Positions 30,646-39,411 of a DNA stretch of 46,452 nucleotides are shown here, in pieces. The position numbers and the translations under genes were made by a program. The stretch is from NCBI RefSeq assembly GCF_014649855.1, contig NZ_BMTV01000007.1:210435-256886 (forward strand), read 5' to 3'. Every line of letters begins with the position of its first letter. The first letter of the stretch is position 1. The notes below the pieces were generated by a model that saw only the letters and a list, made by a program, of their open reading frames with translations, searched no databases and had not been told where the DNA came from. The stretch comes from Streptomyces roseolus. GTDB lineage: Bacteria; Actinomycetota; Actinomycetes; Streptomycetales; Streptomycetaceae.

Positions 30646-31992
30646 TCAGGCCGCCGGGTCGAAACCGGGCAGCCAGGCGTTCAGCTCGTCCCGCAGCCGC
30701 ACCGTCGCGTTCAGCTGGCAGAGCACCCCGATCGTCGACAGCGTCACCCGGTGGATCAGCAGGTACGAGGGCGGCAGGTTCAACTGCCGCCCCAGCTGGT
30801 GCGCGGGGGAGCGCGGGTCGGCGATCCGGGCCGCCTGCGTCCGCAGCCAGCCCCGGGTGAAGACGAAGGACTCCGCCTGGGCCGGCTCGATGATCGGCAG
30901 CAGGTACTCCAGGACCTCCTCCGGATCGAGCGCCACCGACTCCTTCACGAAGCCCTCCGCCCGCAGCAGCTCGTACACCGTCTCGGCCTCGCCGGCCAGC
31001 GTCATCCGCAGACACGTGCCGATCGTCTCCGGCAGCCCGCCCGGCAGCCGGTCCACCGTGCCGAAGTCCAGCACCCCGAGCCGCCACCCGGCAGGACCGT
31101 CCGCGCCGCCGCCCGCGGCCGGCAGCAGCCGGAAGTTCCCCGGATGCGGATCGGCGTGCAGCAGCCCCGTCCGCGCCGGACCCGAGAAGAGGAACCGGGC
31201 GAGCAGCTGCCCGGCCCGGTCCCGCTGCTCCTGACCGCCCTCCGCGATCACCTCCGCGAGCGGGATCCCGTCCATCCACTCGGTCACGAGGACCTGTTCC
31301 GCCTGGTGCACCACCTCGGGCACCACCACGTCCGGATCGTCCGCGAAGACCTCGGCGTGCTCCCGCTGCGCCCGCGCCTCCAGGGCGTAGTCCAGCTCCT
31401 CGGAGACCCGCTCGCGCAACTCCGCGATGAGCGGCTTCACCTCGATCCCCGGCACCAGCGGCCCGAGCAGCCGGGCGAACATCCCCAGTTGCGCCAGGTC
31501 CGACAGCAGCGCCTCACCGGCGCCCGGGTACTGCACCTTGACGGCGACCTCGCGGCCGTCGTGCCAGACCGCCCGGTGCACCTGCCCGATCGACGCGGCC
31601 GCCGCCGGCTTGTCCTCGAACTCCAGGAACAGCTCCCGCCATCCGTCCCCGAGCCGCTCCGCCAGAACCCCGTGCACGGTCTTCACCGGCATCGGGGGCG
31701 CCGCCTCCTGAAGCTTCGTCAGCGCAGCCCGGTAGGGCCCGGCGACCTCCTCCGGCAGCGCCGACTCGAAGACCGACAGCGCCTGGCCGAGTTTCATGGC
31801 CCCGCCCTTGAGTTCGCCGAGCACCCTGAACAGCTGCTCCGCCGTGCGCTCCTGGAGCTCCCGGGCCACGAACTCCGCGGACTTGCCACCGATCCGCTTG
31901 CCGAGCCCCCACGTCGCCCGGCCCGCGAAGCCCAGTGGCAACGCGGCCAACTTGGCGGTCCGGGTGACCGCCTTCCGGGGAAGATCAGACAT
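30646..31992 (-). CDS. ABC1/UbiB/AarF family atypical kinase
   Basis: 448 residues, ATG 31992 with GGAGG upstream. All family markers are present: KxGQ in KGGAMKLGQALS, the Ala-rich loop AAASIGQVHRA, catalytic Lys in VAVKVQYPG, ExD in SEELDYALEA, the catalytic loop HADPHPGNF and metal Asp in LDFGTVDRL. Unlike the pseudokinase at 11055-13706, this one keeps the catalytic residues. UbiB/Coq8 proteins are ATPases linked to isoprenoid lipid or quinone metabolism; the Mycobacterium neighbour of whiB7 (Rv3197) belongs to this family and has been linked to macrolide tolerance. It is translationally coupled to the upstream ThiF-like gene (8-base overlap). Confidence 0.92.
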   Translation of the reverse strand: MSDLPRKAVTRTAKLAALPLGFAGRATWGLGKRIGGKSAEFVARELQERTAEQLFRVLGELKGGAMKLGQALSVFESALPEEVAGPYRAALTKLQEAAPPMPVKTVHGVLAERLGDGWRELFLEFEDKPAAAASIGQVHRAVWHDGREVAVKVQYPGAGEALLSDLAQLGMFARLLGPLVPGIEVKPLIAELRERVSEELDYALEARAQREHAEVFADDPDVVVPEVVHQAEQVLVTEWMDGIPLAEVIAEGGQEQRDRAGQLLARFLFSGPARTGLLHADPHPGNFRLLPAAGGGADGPAGWRLGVLDFGTVDRLPGGLPETIGTCLRMTLAGEAETVYELLRAEGFVKESVALDPEEVLEYLLPIIEPAQAESFVFTRGWLRTQAARIADPRSPAHQLGRQLNLPPSYLLIHRVTLSTIGVLCQLNATVRLRDELNAWLPGFDPAA

Positions 31993-33193
31993 GCGCCCCT
32001 CCAATTCCCAGACTGCCGTGCCGCGCAGGGCTGTGCCCCGCCATTGTGGACCCAGCCTCCCCGGCGCCCGAGGCGCCCACCCCCACCCTGCCCCGGGCGG
32101 CCCCGCAGGGACAGGCCGGGTGCGGTACCAGTCGCTCGGGCCGCCACCCCAGCGAGGGCATGGCCGCCTCCCACCGGGTCCCGGTGCTCGCCGGCAACTC
32201 CCCGTCCAGGAAGGCCAGCGCGTGCCCGGCGGCCAGCCCCGCCACCGCCGTCGCCAGCGCCACCTCACAGGCCGGCAGCGGATGCGGCGCCCCCGAACGC
32301 CACTGCGCGAGCAGCCGCGGCCACGCCGGGTCCCGGTCCGTCGCCTCCTCCTGGAGGCACCGGGCGCACGCCGTCCCGCCCGGGAGCACCAGCGGCCCCA
32401 CCACCCCGGTCGCCTCCAGCACCCCCGCGTACAGATGGGGGACCCCCGCCGCCATCCACGGCTCCGCCGGCACCGGGTCCGGCACCCGCACCCCGAGGCC
32501 GTCCCGGTCCGTCACCACCACGAGTGACACCGCGGCCCGGGCGTCCCCGTCACCCGGCGCTGCCCGCCGGCCCGTCCGCCGCACCGCCACCGGACCGCGC
32601 GACCAGCGCCCCACGAGGCGCCGGGCCGCCGCCACCCGCCGCTCGCCGACCGCCTCGGCGGGCAGCCCGCCCGGCGCCGTCTCCCACGGCTCGACCCGGC
32701 CGCCGTCCACCACCTCGACCCCGCCGACCCCGGCCGCCGCGAGCAGCGCCGCCACCATCGAGCCCACCCGTCCGGCACCCCGCACCCGCACCCGCCGCTC
32801 CCGCCGGGCCGCGAGCCTCCCCAGGGCGCGCTCCGGCTCCGGGCACACCACCGACAGCGCGGCCAGGTCCGCCCGCAGCGGATCGAGCGCCGTGTCCACC
32901 GCCCCGGCCGCCGGCCCCGCCCGCCCCGGCCGTCCGGCGGCGGCCTCCACGAGCAGTCCCACCGCCGCGAGCCGCGCGAGCAGCGCGTCGAGCCGCCCCT
33001 CCGGCAGTCCGAGCGCCGCCGCCTCCGCCCGCAGCAGCGCCGTCCCGCGCGTCCCGTCCATCAGCCCGAGCAGCCGGCCCGTCGCCGCGTCCACCGGATC
33101 CAGCACCACCGCGTGCGCCGGCGCCACCCCGTACTGCACACAGGTGAGGCTCCGCCACGCCCGCCGCAGTGCCGGCTTCACCATCGGATGCAT
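31985..33193 (-). CDS. ThiF/E1-like protein coupled to the ABC1 kinase
   Basis: 402 residues from ATG 33193 (33184 is an alternative). Residues about 1-130 form a winged-helix-like region (LLGLMDGTRG, LDALLARLAAVGLLVE). The Rossmann part follows with RVRGAGRVGSMVAALLAAAG and VEVVDGGRVEPWE, then a zinc-type pair CARC and CPC near the end. The domain order resembles ThiF-like proteins that bind peptide precursors, such as those of thiazole/oxazole peptide clusters. The usual adenylation Arg and catalytic Cys are not evident, so enzymatic activity is doubtful. Its stop lies inside the kinase start (GCATGTCTGA), so both proteins are made together. Confidence 0.75.
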   Translation of the reverse strand: MHPMVKPALRRAWRSLTCVQYGVAPAHAVVLDPVDAATGRLLGLMDGTRGTALLRAEAAALGLPEGRLDALLARLAAVGLLVEAAAGRPGRAGPAAGAVDTALDPLRADLAALSVVCPEPERALGRLAARRERRVRVRGAGRVGSMVAALLAAAGVGGVEVVDGGRVEPWETAPGGLPAEAVGERRVAAARRLVGRWSRGPVAVRRTGRRAAPGDGDARAAVSLVVVTDRDGLGVRVPDPVPAEPWMAAGVPHLYAGVLEATGVVGPLVLPGGTACARCLQEEATDRDPAWPRLLAQWRSGAPHPLPACEVALATAVAGLAAGHALAFLDGELPASTGTRWEAAMPSLGWRPERLVPHPACPCGAARGRVGVGASGAGEAGSTMAGHSPARHGSLGIGGAHV

Positions 33194-33354
33194 CCCCGCC
33201 CCCGTCCTCCGCCTCCGCGGCCCCTCCGCGATCCGTGACCAGACTGCCCACCGCCGTCGCACCGCGCCGAAAGTCGTCCACAGGCCCGCCGGAAAGTCAT
33301 ATGGGCGGAACGTCACACAGGCCGTGTGGTGGGGATTCCTCCGGGCCCGCCGGG

Positions 33355-33360
33355 TACCGT
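33355..33360 (+). promoter_or_regulatory. Leaderless -10 of the YgjP-type peptidase gene
   Basis: TACCGT ends seven bases before GTG 33368; no ribosome site is present. Confidence 0.55.
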
Positions 33361-33367
33361 CGAGGGC

Positions 33368-33901
33368 GTGTCAGTCGAGATCCGCAGGAGCGCCCGCCGC
33401 ACCCGTTCCGTCTCCGCCTACCGCGAGGGGGACCGGACGATCGTCCTCATCCCGGCCCGGATGTCGGAGGCCGAGGAGCGCCGCTGGGTCGGCGTGATGC
33501 TGGAGAAGCTCGACGCCAAGGACCGGGACAAGGAGCGCCGCGCCACCCGCGGCGACGCCGAGCTCGCCGAGCGGGCGGCCCGCCTCTCGCAGCGCTACCT
33601 CGACGGCAGGGCGCGGCCCGCCTCGGTCCGCTGGGTCACCAACCAGAACGGCCGTTGGGGCTCCTGCACCCCCGCCGAGGGCACCATCCGGCTCTCCCAC
33701 CGCCTCCAGCCGATGCCCGAGTACGTCGTCGACTACGTCCTCCTGCACGAGCTCGCACACCTCCTCGTGCCCGGCCACGGCCCCGACTTCTGGCGGCTCC
33801 TGGAGGCGTACCCCCGTACCGAGCGGGCCCGCGGGTACCTCGAAGGGGTGGTCGCGGCGGACCGTCCCCCCGGGCCGCCGGACGCGGAGCCCGCACCCTG
33901 A
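33368..33901 (+). CDS. YgjP/DUF45-type M48-like metallopeptidase
   Basis: 177 residues from GTG 33368. The zinc-binding helix HELAHLLVPGH (HExxH about 127-131) followed by GHGPDFW supplies the third His, as in the WLM/YgjP family. NQNGRWGSCTPAEGTIRLSH is the conserved strand before the helix. No signal peptide or membrane segment is present, so it is cytosolic. YgjP-like proteins are linked to nucleic-acid or protein-crosslink processing in related SprT/WSS1-type zincins, but the function of this branch is unproven. It is divergent from the ThiF-like gene. Confidence 0.85.
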   Translation: MSVEIRRSARRTRSVSAYREGDRTIVLIPARMSEAEERRWVGVMLEKLDAKDRDKERRATRGDAELAERAARLSQRYLDGRARPASVRWVTNQNGRWGSCTPAEGTIRLSHRLQPMPEYVVDYVLLHELAHLLVPGHGPDFWRLLEAYPRTERARGYLEGVVAADRPPGPPDAEPAP

Positions 33902-34013
33902 GGCCCTTTTTCCCGATTCGGTACCGGATCGGACCTCCCCTGTCTCAATGTCGTCCCCAGCGGTTAGCCTGACGCGAGTCATTCGCCATCGGGATGGGGG
34001 ACGGTCGTTACGC

Positions 34014-35702
34014 ATGGCCAGGGAATTCCAACGCGGCCACAAGGCCAAGATCAGTGATCTGACCGCGGGCACCGATCTGTACGTGGGCGTGCAGATCTCC
34101 GCTCCCGGGCTCACCTTCGACATCAGCTGCTTCGGCCTCGACGCCGACGAGCGGCTGTCGGACGACCGGTACTTCGTCTTCTTCAACCAGCCGAAGTCGC
34201 CCGAGGAGTCCATCCAGCAGCTCGGGGCGCAGGCCGGGGACACCGAGTCCTTCCGCGTCACCCTCGACCGGATCCCCCCGCAGATCCACAAGCTCGCCTT
34301 CACCGCCACCATCGACGGCGACGGCCAGATGTCGCAGGTCGGCCCCGGCTGGATCCGGATCGTCGCCGGCGGCGAGGAGGTCGCCCGCTACGCCTTCACC
34401 GGAGCGGAGTTCTCCACCGAGCGCGCGGTCATGCTCGGCGACTTCTACCTCAAGGACGTGTGGCGCTTCGCCGCCGTCGGCCAGGGCTTCGACGGCGGCC
34501 TGGAAGCGCTGCTGCGGAACTTCGGCGGAGAGGTCCTGGAGGAGGAGCCCGCCCCCCAGCAGCCCGCCGCCCCCCAGCAGGCCGCCCCCGGTTTCGCCGC
34601 CCCCGCGCAGGCCGCGGCCCCGCCCGCCTTCGGCGCCCCCGCCGCCCCGGCCCCCGCGCCCGCCCCGGCCCCCGCGCCCGCCCCGGCCTTCGGCGCCCCG
34701 CAGCCCGGCTACGGCGCGCAGCCGCCCACCCCGCCGCCGGCCCCGCAGCCGGTGCACACCCAGCCCACGATGGTCGCGCCGCTCGCCCCCGCGCCCGTAC
34801 CGCCGCCGCCCCCGGCCCCCGGCCCGTACGGTCAGCAGCCGCCGCAGGCCCCCTACGGGCAGGCCCCTTACGGGCAGGTCCCCGACCAGACCCCGCCGCA
34901 CGGCGCCCCCTACGGGCAGCCGCAGCAGGCGCCCTACGGCCAGCAGCCCGGCTACGGCCAGCCCGCTCCGTACGGCCAGCAGCCCGGCATGCCGCCGCAG
35001 GGCATGCCCCAGGGCGTCCCGCAGGGCGCGCCGGCGACCGGCGCCGGGCTCGCCGCCGCGCTCGCCCCGTTCAAGGAGACCGCCACCGGCGCCCGCTGGA
35101 CCCCGCAGAACCAGCAGCTCATGCGGGTCGACCTCAGCATGGGCGGCACCCCCGTCCTCGCCCGCCAGGGCTCCATGGTCATGTACCAGGGCAAGGTCGA
35201 CTTCTCCTACAAGGGCGCGGGCTTCGCGGGCCGGATCGTCGGCAACGCCACCGGCCAGGAGATGCAGCTGATGCGCTGCACCGGACGCGGCCAGGTCTTC
35301 CTCGCCGAGAACGGCACCCACCTGCACCCGATCGAGCTCCAGGGCGACGCCATCTGCGTCTCCGCGGAGAACGTGCTCGCCTTCGACGAGTCCCTCCAGT
35401 ACGAGGTACGCCGCATCGAGGGCCACGGCATCCCCGGCGGCGCCCTGTTCACCATGCAGTTCCAGGGCACCGGCACCGTGATCGTCAAGACCCACGGCGT
35501 CCCCGTGGTCCTGCCCGTCACCCCGACGACCTTCGCGGACTGCAACGCGGTCGTCGCCTGGTCGGCCGCCTCGCAGGTCATCCTCTCCAGCCAGGTCCGG
35601 CTCCGGCGCAACGCCTACCCCGGCCACAGCGGGGAGACGGTGAACCTGCAGTTCCGGGGCGCCCCCGGAAACTTCATCGTCGTCCAGCCGTACGAGGTCT
35701 GA
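34014..35702 (+). CDS. TerD-AIM24 fusion protein
   Basis: 562 residues, ATG 34014; GTG/ATG options upstream are less good. Residues 1-165 are a TerD domain: TAGTDLYVGVQI, FDISCFGLDADERLSDDRYFVFFNQ (with the Asp-rich calcium site), and SFRVTLDRIPPQIHKLAFTATID. A long disordered Ala/Pro then Pro/Gln/Gly/Tyr-rich linker (about 180-345, with repeats like PYGQAPYGQ) leads to an AIM24 domain (about 350-562) with QLMRVDLSMGGTPVLARQGSMVMYQG. TerD domains are calcium-binding stress-response modules of tellurite/phage-resistance systems. AIM24 domains are trimeric double-psi-like beta proteins. Two free-standing AIM24 genes follow directly. Confidence 0.88.
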   Translation: MAREFQRGHKAKISDLTAGTDLYVGVQISAPGLTFDISCFGLDADERLSDDRYFVFFNQPKSPEESIQQLGAQAGDTESFRVTLDRIPPQIHKLAFTATIDGDGQMSQVGPGWIRIVAGGEEVARYAFTGAEFSTERAVMLGDFYLKDVWRFAAVGQGFDGGLEALLRNFGGEVLEEEPAPQQPAAPQQAAPGFAAPAQAAAPPAFGAPAAPAPAPAPAPAPAPAFGAPQPGYGAQPPTPPPAPQPVHTQPTMVAPLAPAPVPPPPPAPGPYGQQPPQAPYGQAPYGQVPDQTPPHGAPYGQPQQAPYGQQPGYGQPAPYGQQPGMPPQGMPQGVPQGAPATGAGLAAALAPFKETATGARWTPQNQQLMRVDLSMGGTPVLARQGSMVMYQGKVDFSYKGAGFAGRIVGNATGQEMQLMRCTGRGQVFLAENGTHLHPIELQGDAICVSAENVLAFDESLQYEVRRIEGHGIPGGALFTMQFQGTGTVIVKTHGVPVVLPVTPTTFADCNAVVAWSAASQVILSSQVRLRRNAYPGHSGETVNLQFRGAPGNFIVVQPYEV

Positions 35703-35716
35703 GGGAGCCCGACACC

Positions 35717-36397
35717 ATGAACCAGCAGCTCGCGGGCTACGCCCCGACCCCCATCGCGGCCCGCATGGAGAACCACGGCCGCACCATGCTCAAGGTCGCC
35801 ATGGCCAGTGGCCAGGACCTCTACGCCCGGGCCGGCTCGATGGTCGCCTACGAGGGCTTCATCAGCTACGAGCCCAACCCGCCGGCCGTCCGCCAGGTCG
35901 CCAAGGAGTGGGCCACCGGCGAAGGCGCGCCGATCATGAAGTGCGCCGGCGACGGCCTGCTCTACCTCGCCGACTACGGCGCCGACGTCGTCGTGATCAA
36001 CCTCCAGAACGACGCGATCTCCGTCAACGGCACCAACCTCCTCGCCTTCGACGCCCACCTCCAGTGGGGCGTCGAGCGGGTCAAGGGCCTCGCCAAGTTC
36101 GCCGGGCAGGGTCTGTTCAACGTGGGCATCGCCGGCACCGGCTGGGTCGCGCTCACCTCGCGCGGCACCCCGATCGTCGTCGACTGCGGCCGTGGCGAGG
36201 ACGAGACGTACGTCGACCCCGACGCGCTCGTCGCCTGGTCGCCGCAGCTCAAGGTCAAGGGCAAGCGCAGCTTCAAGGCGTCCTCCCTCATCGGGCGGGG
36301 CAGCGGCGAGGCATACCAGATGGCCTTCTCGGGCCAGGGCATCGTCGTCGTACAGCCCAGCGAGGACAGCAGCGACCGGCTTCGGATCCGGGGCTGA
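35717..36397 (+). CDS. AIM24 family protein (second copy)
   Basis: 226 residues, ATG 35717 preceded by GAGGGAG. A single AIM24 domain: GQDLYARAGSMVAYEGFISYE, GLLYLADYGADVVVINLQND, SVNGTNLLAFDAHLQWGVERVKG, FAGQGLFNVGIAGTGWVAL, and the C-terminal GQGIVVVQPSED. It starts 14 bases after the TerD-AIM24 fusion and is followed 16 bases later by a third copy, so all three should be co-expressed and could form hetero-oligomers. No enzymatic motif is visible. Confidence 0.88.
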   Translation: MNQQLAGYAPTPIAARMENHGRTMLKVAMASGQDLYARAGSMVAYEGFISYEPNPPAVRQVAKEWATGEGAPIMKCAGDGLLYLADYGADVVVINLQNDAISVNGTNLLAFDAHLQWGVERVKGLAKFAGQGLFNVGIAGTGWVALTSRGTPIVVDCGRGEDETYVDPDALVAWSPQLKVKGKRSFKASSLIGRGSGEAYQMAFSGQGIVVVQPSEDSSDRLRIRG

Positions 36398-36413
36398 GGG
36401 GGAGCGAGAACAC

Positions 36414-37169
36414 ATGCAGAGCCCGCTTTTCAACCACGCCGAGCAGCAGAGCCAGGAGCGGTACGTCATCCAGAACCCGCAGCTGCTGCGGGTCAGCCTC
36501 ACCGGCCACGACGACATCCTCGCCCGCAAGGGCGCCATGGTCGCCTACCAGGGCCTCGTCGACTTCGACGGCGAGTACCAGAGCGCCAACCAGCGGCGGG
36601 CCCGCGCCCGCACCGGCGAGGGCCTCGACCTGATGCGCTGCTCCGGCCAGGGCACGGTCTACTTCGCCAACCTGGCGCAGTACATCCACGTCGTCGAGGT
36701 CGAGCAGGAGGGCCTCACCGTCGACAGCGCCTACGTGCTGGCGCTCGACACCAGCCTGCACACCGAGGTCATCGCCGTGGACAGCCAGTACGGCGTCTCC
36801 GGCACCGGCAAGTACCAGCTCAACATCACCGGTCGCGGCAAGGTCGCCCTCATGACGTCCGGCCAGCCGCTGATGCTCCAGGTCACCCCGGACAAGTACG
36901 TGAGCGCCGACGCGGACGCCATCGTCGCCTGGTCCACCTCGCTGCGGGTCCAGATGCAGGCGCAGACGCACAACAGCAGCGTCCGCAGCCGCCGCGGCAA
37001 CACCGGCGAGGGCTGGGAGCTCAGCTTCCTCGGCCAGGGCTTCGCCCTCGTCCAGCCCAGCGAGGTCATGCCCCCGCAGAACGCCGCCATCGGACAGGGC
37101 GTCGCCGCCCAGTTCGGCGTCGGCCAGCAGGGCGCCCACGGCCAGAACCAGAACAACGCCTGGAACTGA
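36414..37169 (+). CDS. AIM24 family protein (third copy)
   Basis: 251 residues, ATG 36414. The AIM24 pattern repeats: QLLRVSLTGHDDILARKGAMVAYQG, GTVYFANLAQYIHVVEVEQEG, VDSAYVLALDTSLHTEVIAV, TGKYQLNITGRGKVALMTSG and GQGFALVQPSEVM. The C-terminus adds a Gln/Asn/Gly-rich tail. Divergence between the three copies is large, suggesting distinct roles rather than recent duplication. The unit ends at a 30-base-pair terminator hairpin shared with the convergent NUDIX gene. Confidence 0.88.
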   Translation: MQSPLFNHAEQQSQERYVIQNPQLLRVSLTGHDDILARKGAMVAYQGLVDFDGEYQSANQRRARARTGEGLDLMRCSGQGTVYFANLAQYIHVVEVEQEGLTVDSAYVLALDTSLHTEVIAVDSQYGVSGTGKYQLNITGRGKVALMTSGQPLMLQVTPDKYVSADADAIVAWSTSLRVQMQAQTHNSSVRSRRGNTGEGWELSFLGQGFALVQPSEVMPPQNAAIGQGVAAQFGVGQQGAHGQNQNNAWN

Positions 37170-37173
37170 GCGC

Positions 37174-37236
37174 GCGGACGGCGGTACGGCGAAGGGCCCC
37201 CGGAGACCGGGGGCCCTTCGCCGTACCGCCGTCCGC
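37174..37236. terminator. Bidirectional terminator with 30-base-pair perfect stem
   Basis: Bases 37174-37203 are fully complementary to 37207-37236 around an AGA loop, between the convergent AIM24 and NUDIX genes. It is the longest perfect hairpin I found in the window. Confidence 0.9.
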
Positions 37237-37238
37237 CT

Positions 37239-37760
37239 TCACAGGCGGGCCAGCGTCGCCTCCGTCAGCCGCACCACCGAGGTGTCCGCGACGGCGGCCA
37301 CCTCGTCGTACGCGAACCACTTCAGGTCCAGCGACTCCTCGCTGATCCGGGCCACCGCCTCGGCCGGGGCCAGCGCCGCGTACTGCACGTCGAGGTGCCA
37401 GTTGCAGGGCGCCGGGATCGGATGCCGGTCCAGCCGCACCGGACCGCCGGGCAGCAGCGTGAGCCCCGGGATCCCCGACTCCTCGGCGGCCTCCCGCAGC
37501 GCCACCGCCTCCATGGTCGGGTCGCCCTCCTCGCAGTGGCCGCCCATCTGGAGCCACAGGCCGAGCTTCTTGTGCAGGGTCAGCAGCACCCGCCCGCGCG
37601 CGGGGTCGATCACCAGCGCGCTGCCGGTGAGGTGACCGGCCGAGCAGGGCTTGTACATGCCGTCCGGATGCGCGGCCAGGTGCTCCAGGTAGAGCTCGCG
37701 CAGCTCCGGCTGGTCCTCGTACCCCTTGAGGACGAGGACCGCGTCGTCGTGCAGCGTCAC
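37239..37760 (-). CDS. NUDIX hydrolase
   Basis: 173 residues, GTG 37760, overlapping the stop of the upstream metalloprotease gene by four bases (GTGA). The Nudix box is complete: GHCEEGDPTMEAVALREAAE followed by ESG, matching GX5EX7REUXEEXGU. Preceding segments HLTGSALVIDP and LLTLHKKLGLWLQMGG form the usual strand and loop. The substrate cannot be deduced. The C-terminus is only three bases from the shared terminator. Confidence 0.9.
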   Translation of the reverse strand: MTLHDDAVLVLKGYEDQPELRELYLEHLAAHPDGMYKPCSAGHLTGSALVIDPARGRVLLTLHKKLGLWLQMGGHCEEGDPTMEAVALREAAEESGIPGLTLLPGGPVRLDRHPIPAPCNWHLDVQYAALAPAEAVARISEESLDLKWFAYDEVAAVADTSVVRLTEATLARL

Positions 37761-39220
37761 TTCGTGCCGTCCCCGTCCCCGTCCCCGTCCTCGGGCGCGT
37801 CGCCCTTGGCGGCCTCTCCGAGCAGCTTGTCCAGCTCGGAGAAGTCCAGGTGCTCGCGGTGGACGAAGCCGTCCGGGTCGTCGAGGTCGGTCGCCGTCGG
37901 CAGCATGTCGGGGTGCTCCCACAGCCCGTCGCGGCCGTCGACACCGCGCGCGTCGGTGAGCGAGGCCCACAGCCGGGAGGCGTCCCGCAGCCGCCGCGGC
38001 CGCAGCTCCAGACCGATCAGCGTGGCGAAGGTCTGCTCGGCCGGACCGCCCGTGGCCCGGCGCCGGCGCAGCGTCTCGCGGAGCGCGTCGGCCGAGGTCA
38101 GCCGGGTCTTGGCGGCCTCGTGGACCACCGCGTCCACCCAGCCCTCGACCAGCGCGAGCGCCGTCTCCAGCCGGGCCAGGGCCGCCTTCTGCTCGGGCGT
38201 GTCCTGCGGCTGGAACATGCCGGACTGGAGCGCCTCCTGGAGCTGCTCCGGGTGGGTCGGGTCGAGCTGGGAGACGGCCTCCTCCAGCTTCGAGGTGTCG
38301 ACCTTGATGCCGCGCGCGTACGACTCGACCGCGCCGAAGAGGTGCGCCCGCAGCCACGGCACGTGCGCGAAGAGCCGCTGGTGGGCGGCCTCGCGCAGGG
38401 CCAGGTAGAGCCGCACCTCGTCGGAGGGCACGCTCAGGTCCTTGCCGAACGACGCCACGTTCAGCGGGAGCAGCGCGGCCCGGCCGGCCGGACCGAGCGG
38501 CAGGCCGACGTCGGTCGAGCCGACGACCTCGCCCGCGAGCGCGCCGATGGCCTGCCCGATCTGCTGGCCGAACATGGCGCCACCCATCGACCGCATCATG
38601 CCGATCAGCGGACCCGCCATGGCCTGCATCTCCTGCGGCAGCACGTCGCCCATGGCGGTGCCGACCCGCTCGGCGACCGGATCCACCAGCGCCTTCCACG
38701 CCGGGAGGGTCGCCTCGACCCACTCGGCGCGGCTCCACGCCACCGCCGTGTTCGCCCCGGAGGGCAGCGAGGTGACCTGGTCCAGCCACAGGTCGGCGAG
38801 GCGGACCGCCTCCTCGACCGCGGACTTCTCGGCCGGGCCCACGCTGGCGTCCTTGACGCCGTCGGCGGTGCCCTGGGCGACCGCCTGGCGGGCGATCTGC
38901 TTGGCCATGTCCCAGTTCACGGGACCGCCCTCGTAGCTCAGCATCTGGCCGAGCTGCTGGAAGGCCGCGCCCAGGTCCGTCGGGTTCATCGACCCGAACA
39001 TCGCGGCGAACGGGTTGTCCGCGCCGCCCTGGCCGCCGCCCATGCCGGGGATGCCGCCGAACCCGAACGGGTTCGCCCCGAACGGGTTCGCCCCGAACGG
39101 ATTGCCGCCGCCCTGGCCGCCGGACCCCTGGCCACCTCCGGCGGGGTCCTTCTTCTTGCCTTCGTCGCCGTCCTCCGGCTCCTCCGGCGGAAGGCCGAAT
39201 CCGAATGGGGTGTCACTCAC
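37757..39220 (-). CDS. DUF2342/zincin-2 family zinc-dependent metalloprotease
   Basis: 487 residues, GTG 39220, with GAGGA about five bases upstream. Residues 1-90 are Gly/Pro/Asn-rich with NPFGA repeats. The folded part contains the conserved helix DEVRLYLALREAAHQRLFAHVPWLR (EAAH zinc signature, about residues 205-230) and a second helix GWVDAVVHEA. The family includes Mycobacterium Rv3195. No signal peptide is present, so it appears cytosolic. The C-terminal tail is Asp/Gly-rich and overlaps the NUDIX start. Actual proteolysis is unproven. Confidence 0.88.
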   Translation of the reverse strand: MSDTPFGFGLPPEEPEDGDEGKKKDPAGGGQGSGGQGGGNPFGANPFGANPFGFGGIPGMGGGQGGADNPFAAMFGSMNPTDLGAAFQQLGQMLSYEGGPVNWDMAKQIARQAVAQGTADGVKDASVGPAEKSAVEEAVRLADLWLDQVTSLPSGANTAVAWSRAEWVEATLPAWKALVDPVAERVGTAMGDVLPQEMQAMAGPLIGMMRSMGGAMFGQQIGQAIGALAGEVVGSTDVGLPLGPAGRAALLPLNVASFGKDLSVPSDEVRLYLALREAAHQRLFAHVPWLRAHLFGAVESYARGIKVDTSKLEEAVSQLDPTHPEQLQEALQSGMFQPQDTPEQKAALARLETALALVEGWVDAVVHEAAKTRLTSADALRETLRRRRATGGPAEQTFATLIGLELRPRRLRDASRLWASLTDARGVDGRDGLWEHPDMLPTATDLDDPDGFVHREHLDFSELDKLLGEAAKGDAPEDGDGDGDGTK

Positions 39221-39411
39221 AGGTTTCCTCGGCTCCTCGGGCCGCCGGCTCTCCGCCGGCGGCGACTGCCCGCTGCACAACACCAGCGTAGACATCCGGG
39301 TCGGATATGGGCTCAAGTCTCCGCCGGGCCGTGCCCTGCGGCAGGATGGACGCCACCTGGTACGTACGCGTCATCCCCGTACGTACTGAAGACAACCACT
39401 GGAGTCGGTCG

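Noticed and set aside
31985..33193. A thiazole/oxazole-peptide biosynthesis cluster around the ThiF-like gene
   Set aside because: No cyclodehydratase YcaO, dehydrogenase or precursor peptide gene is present nearby.
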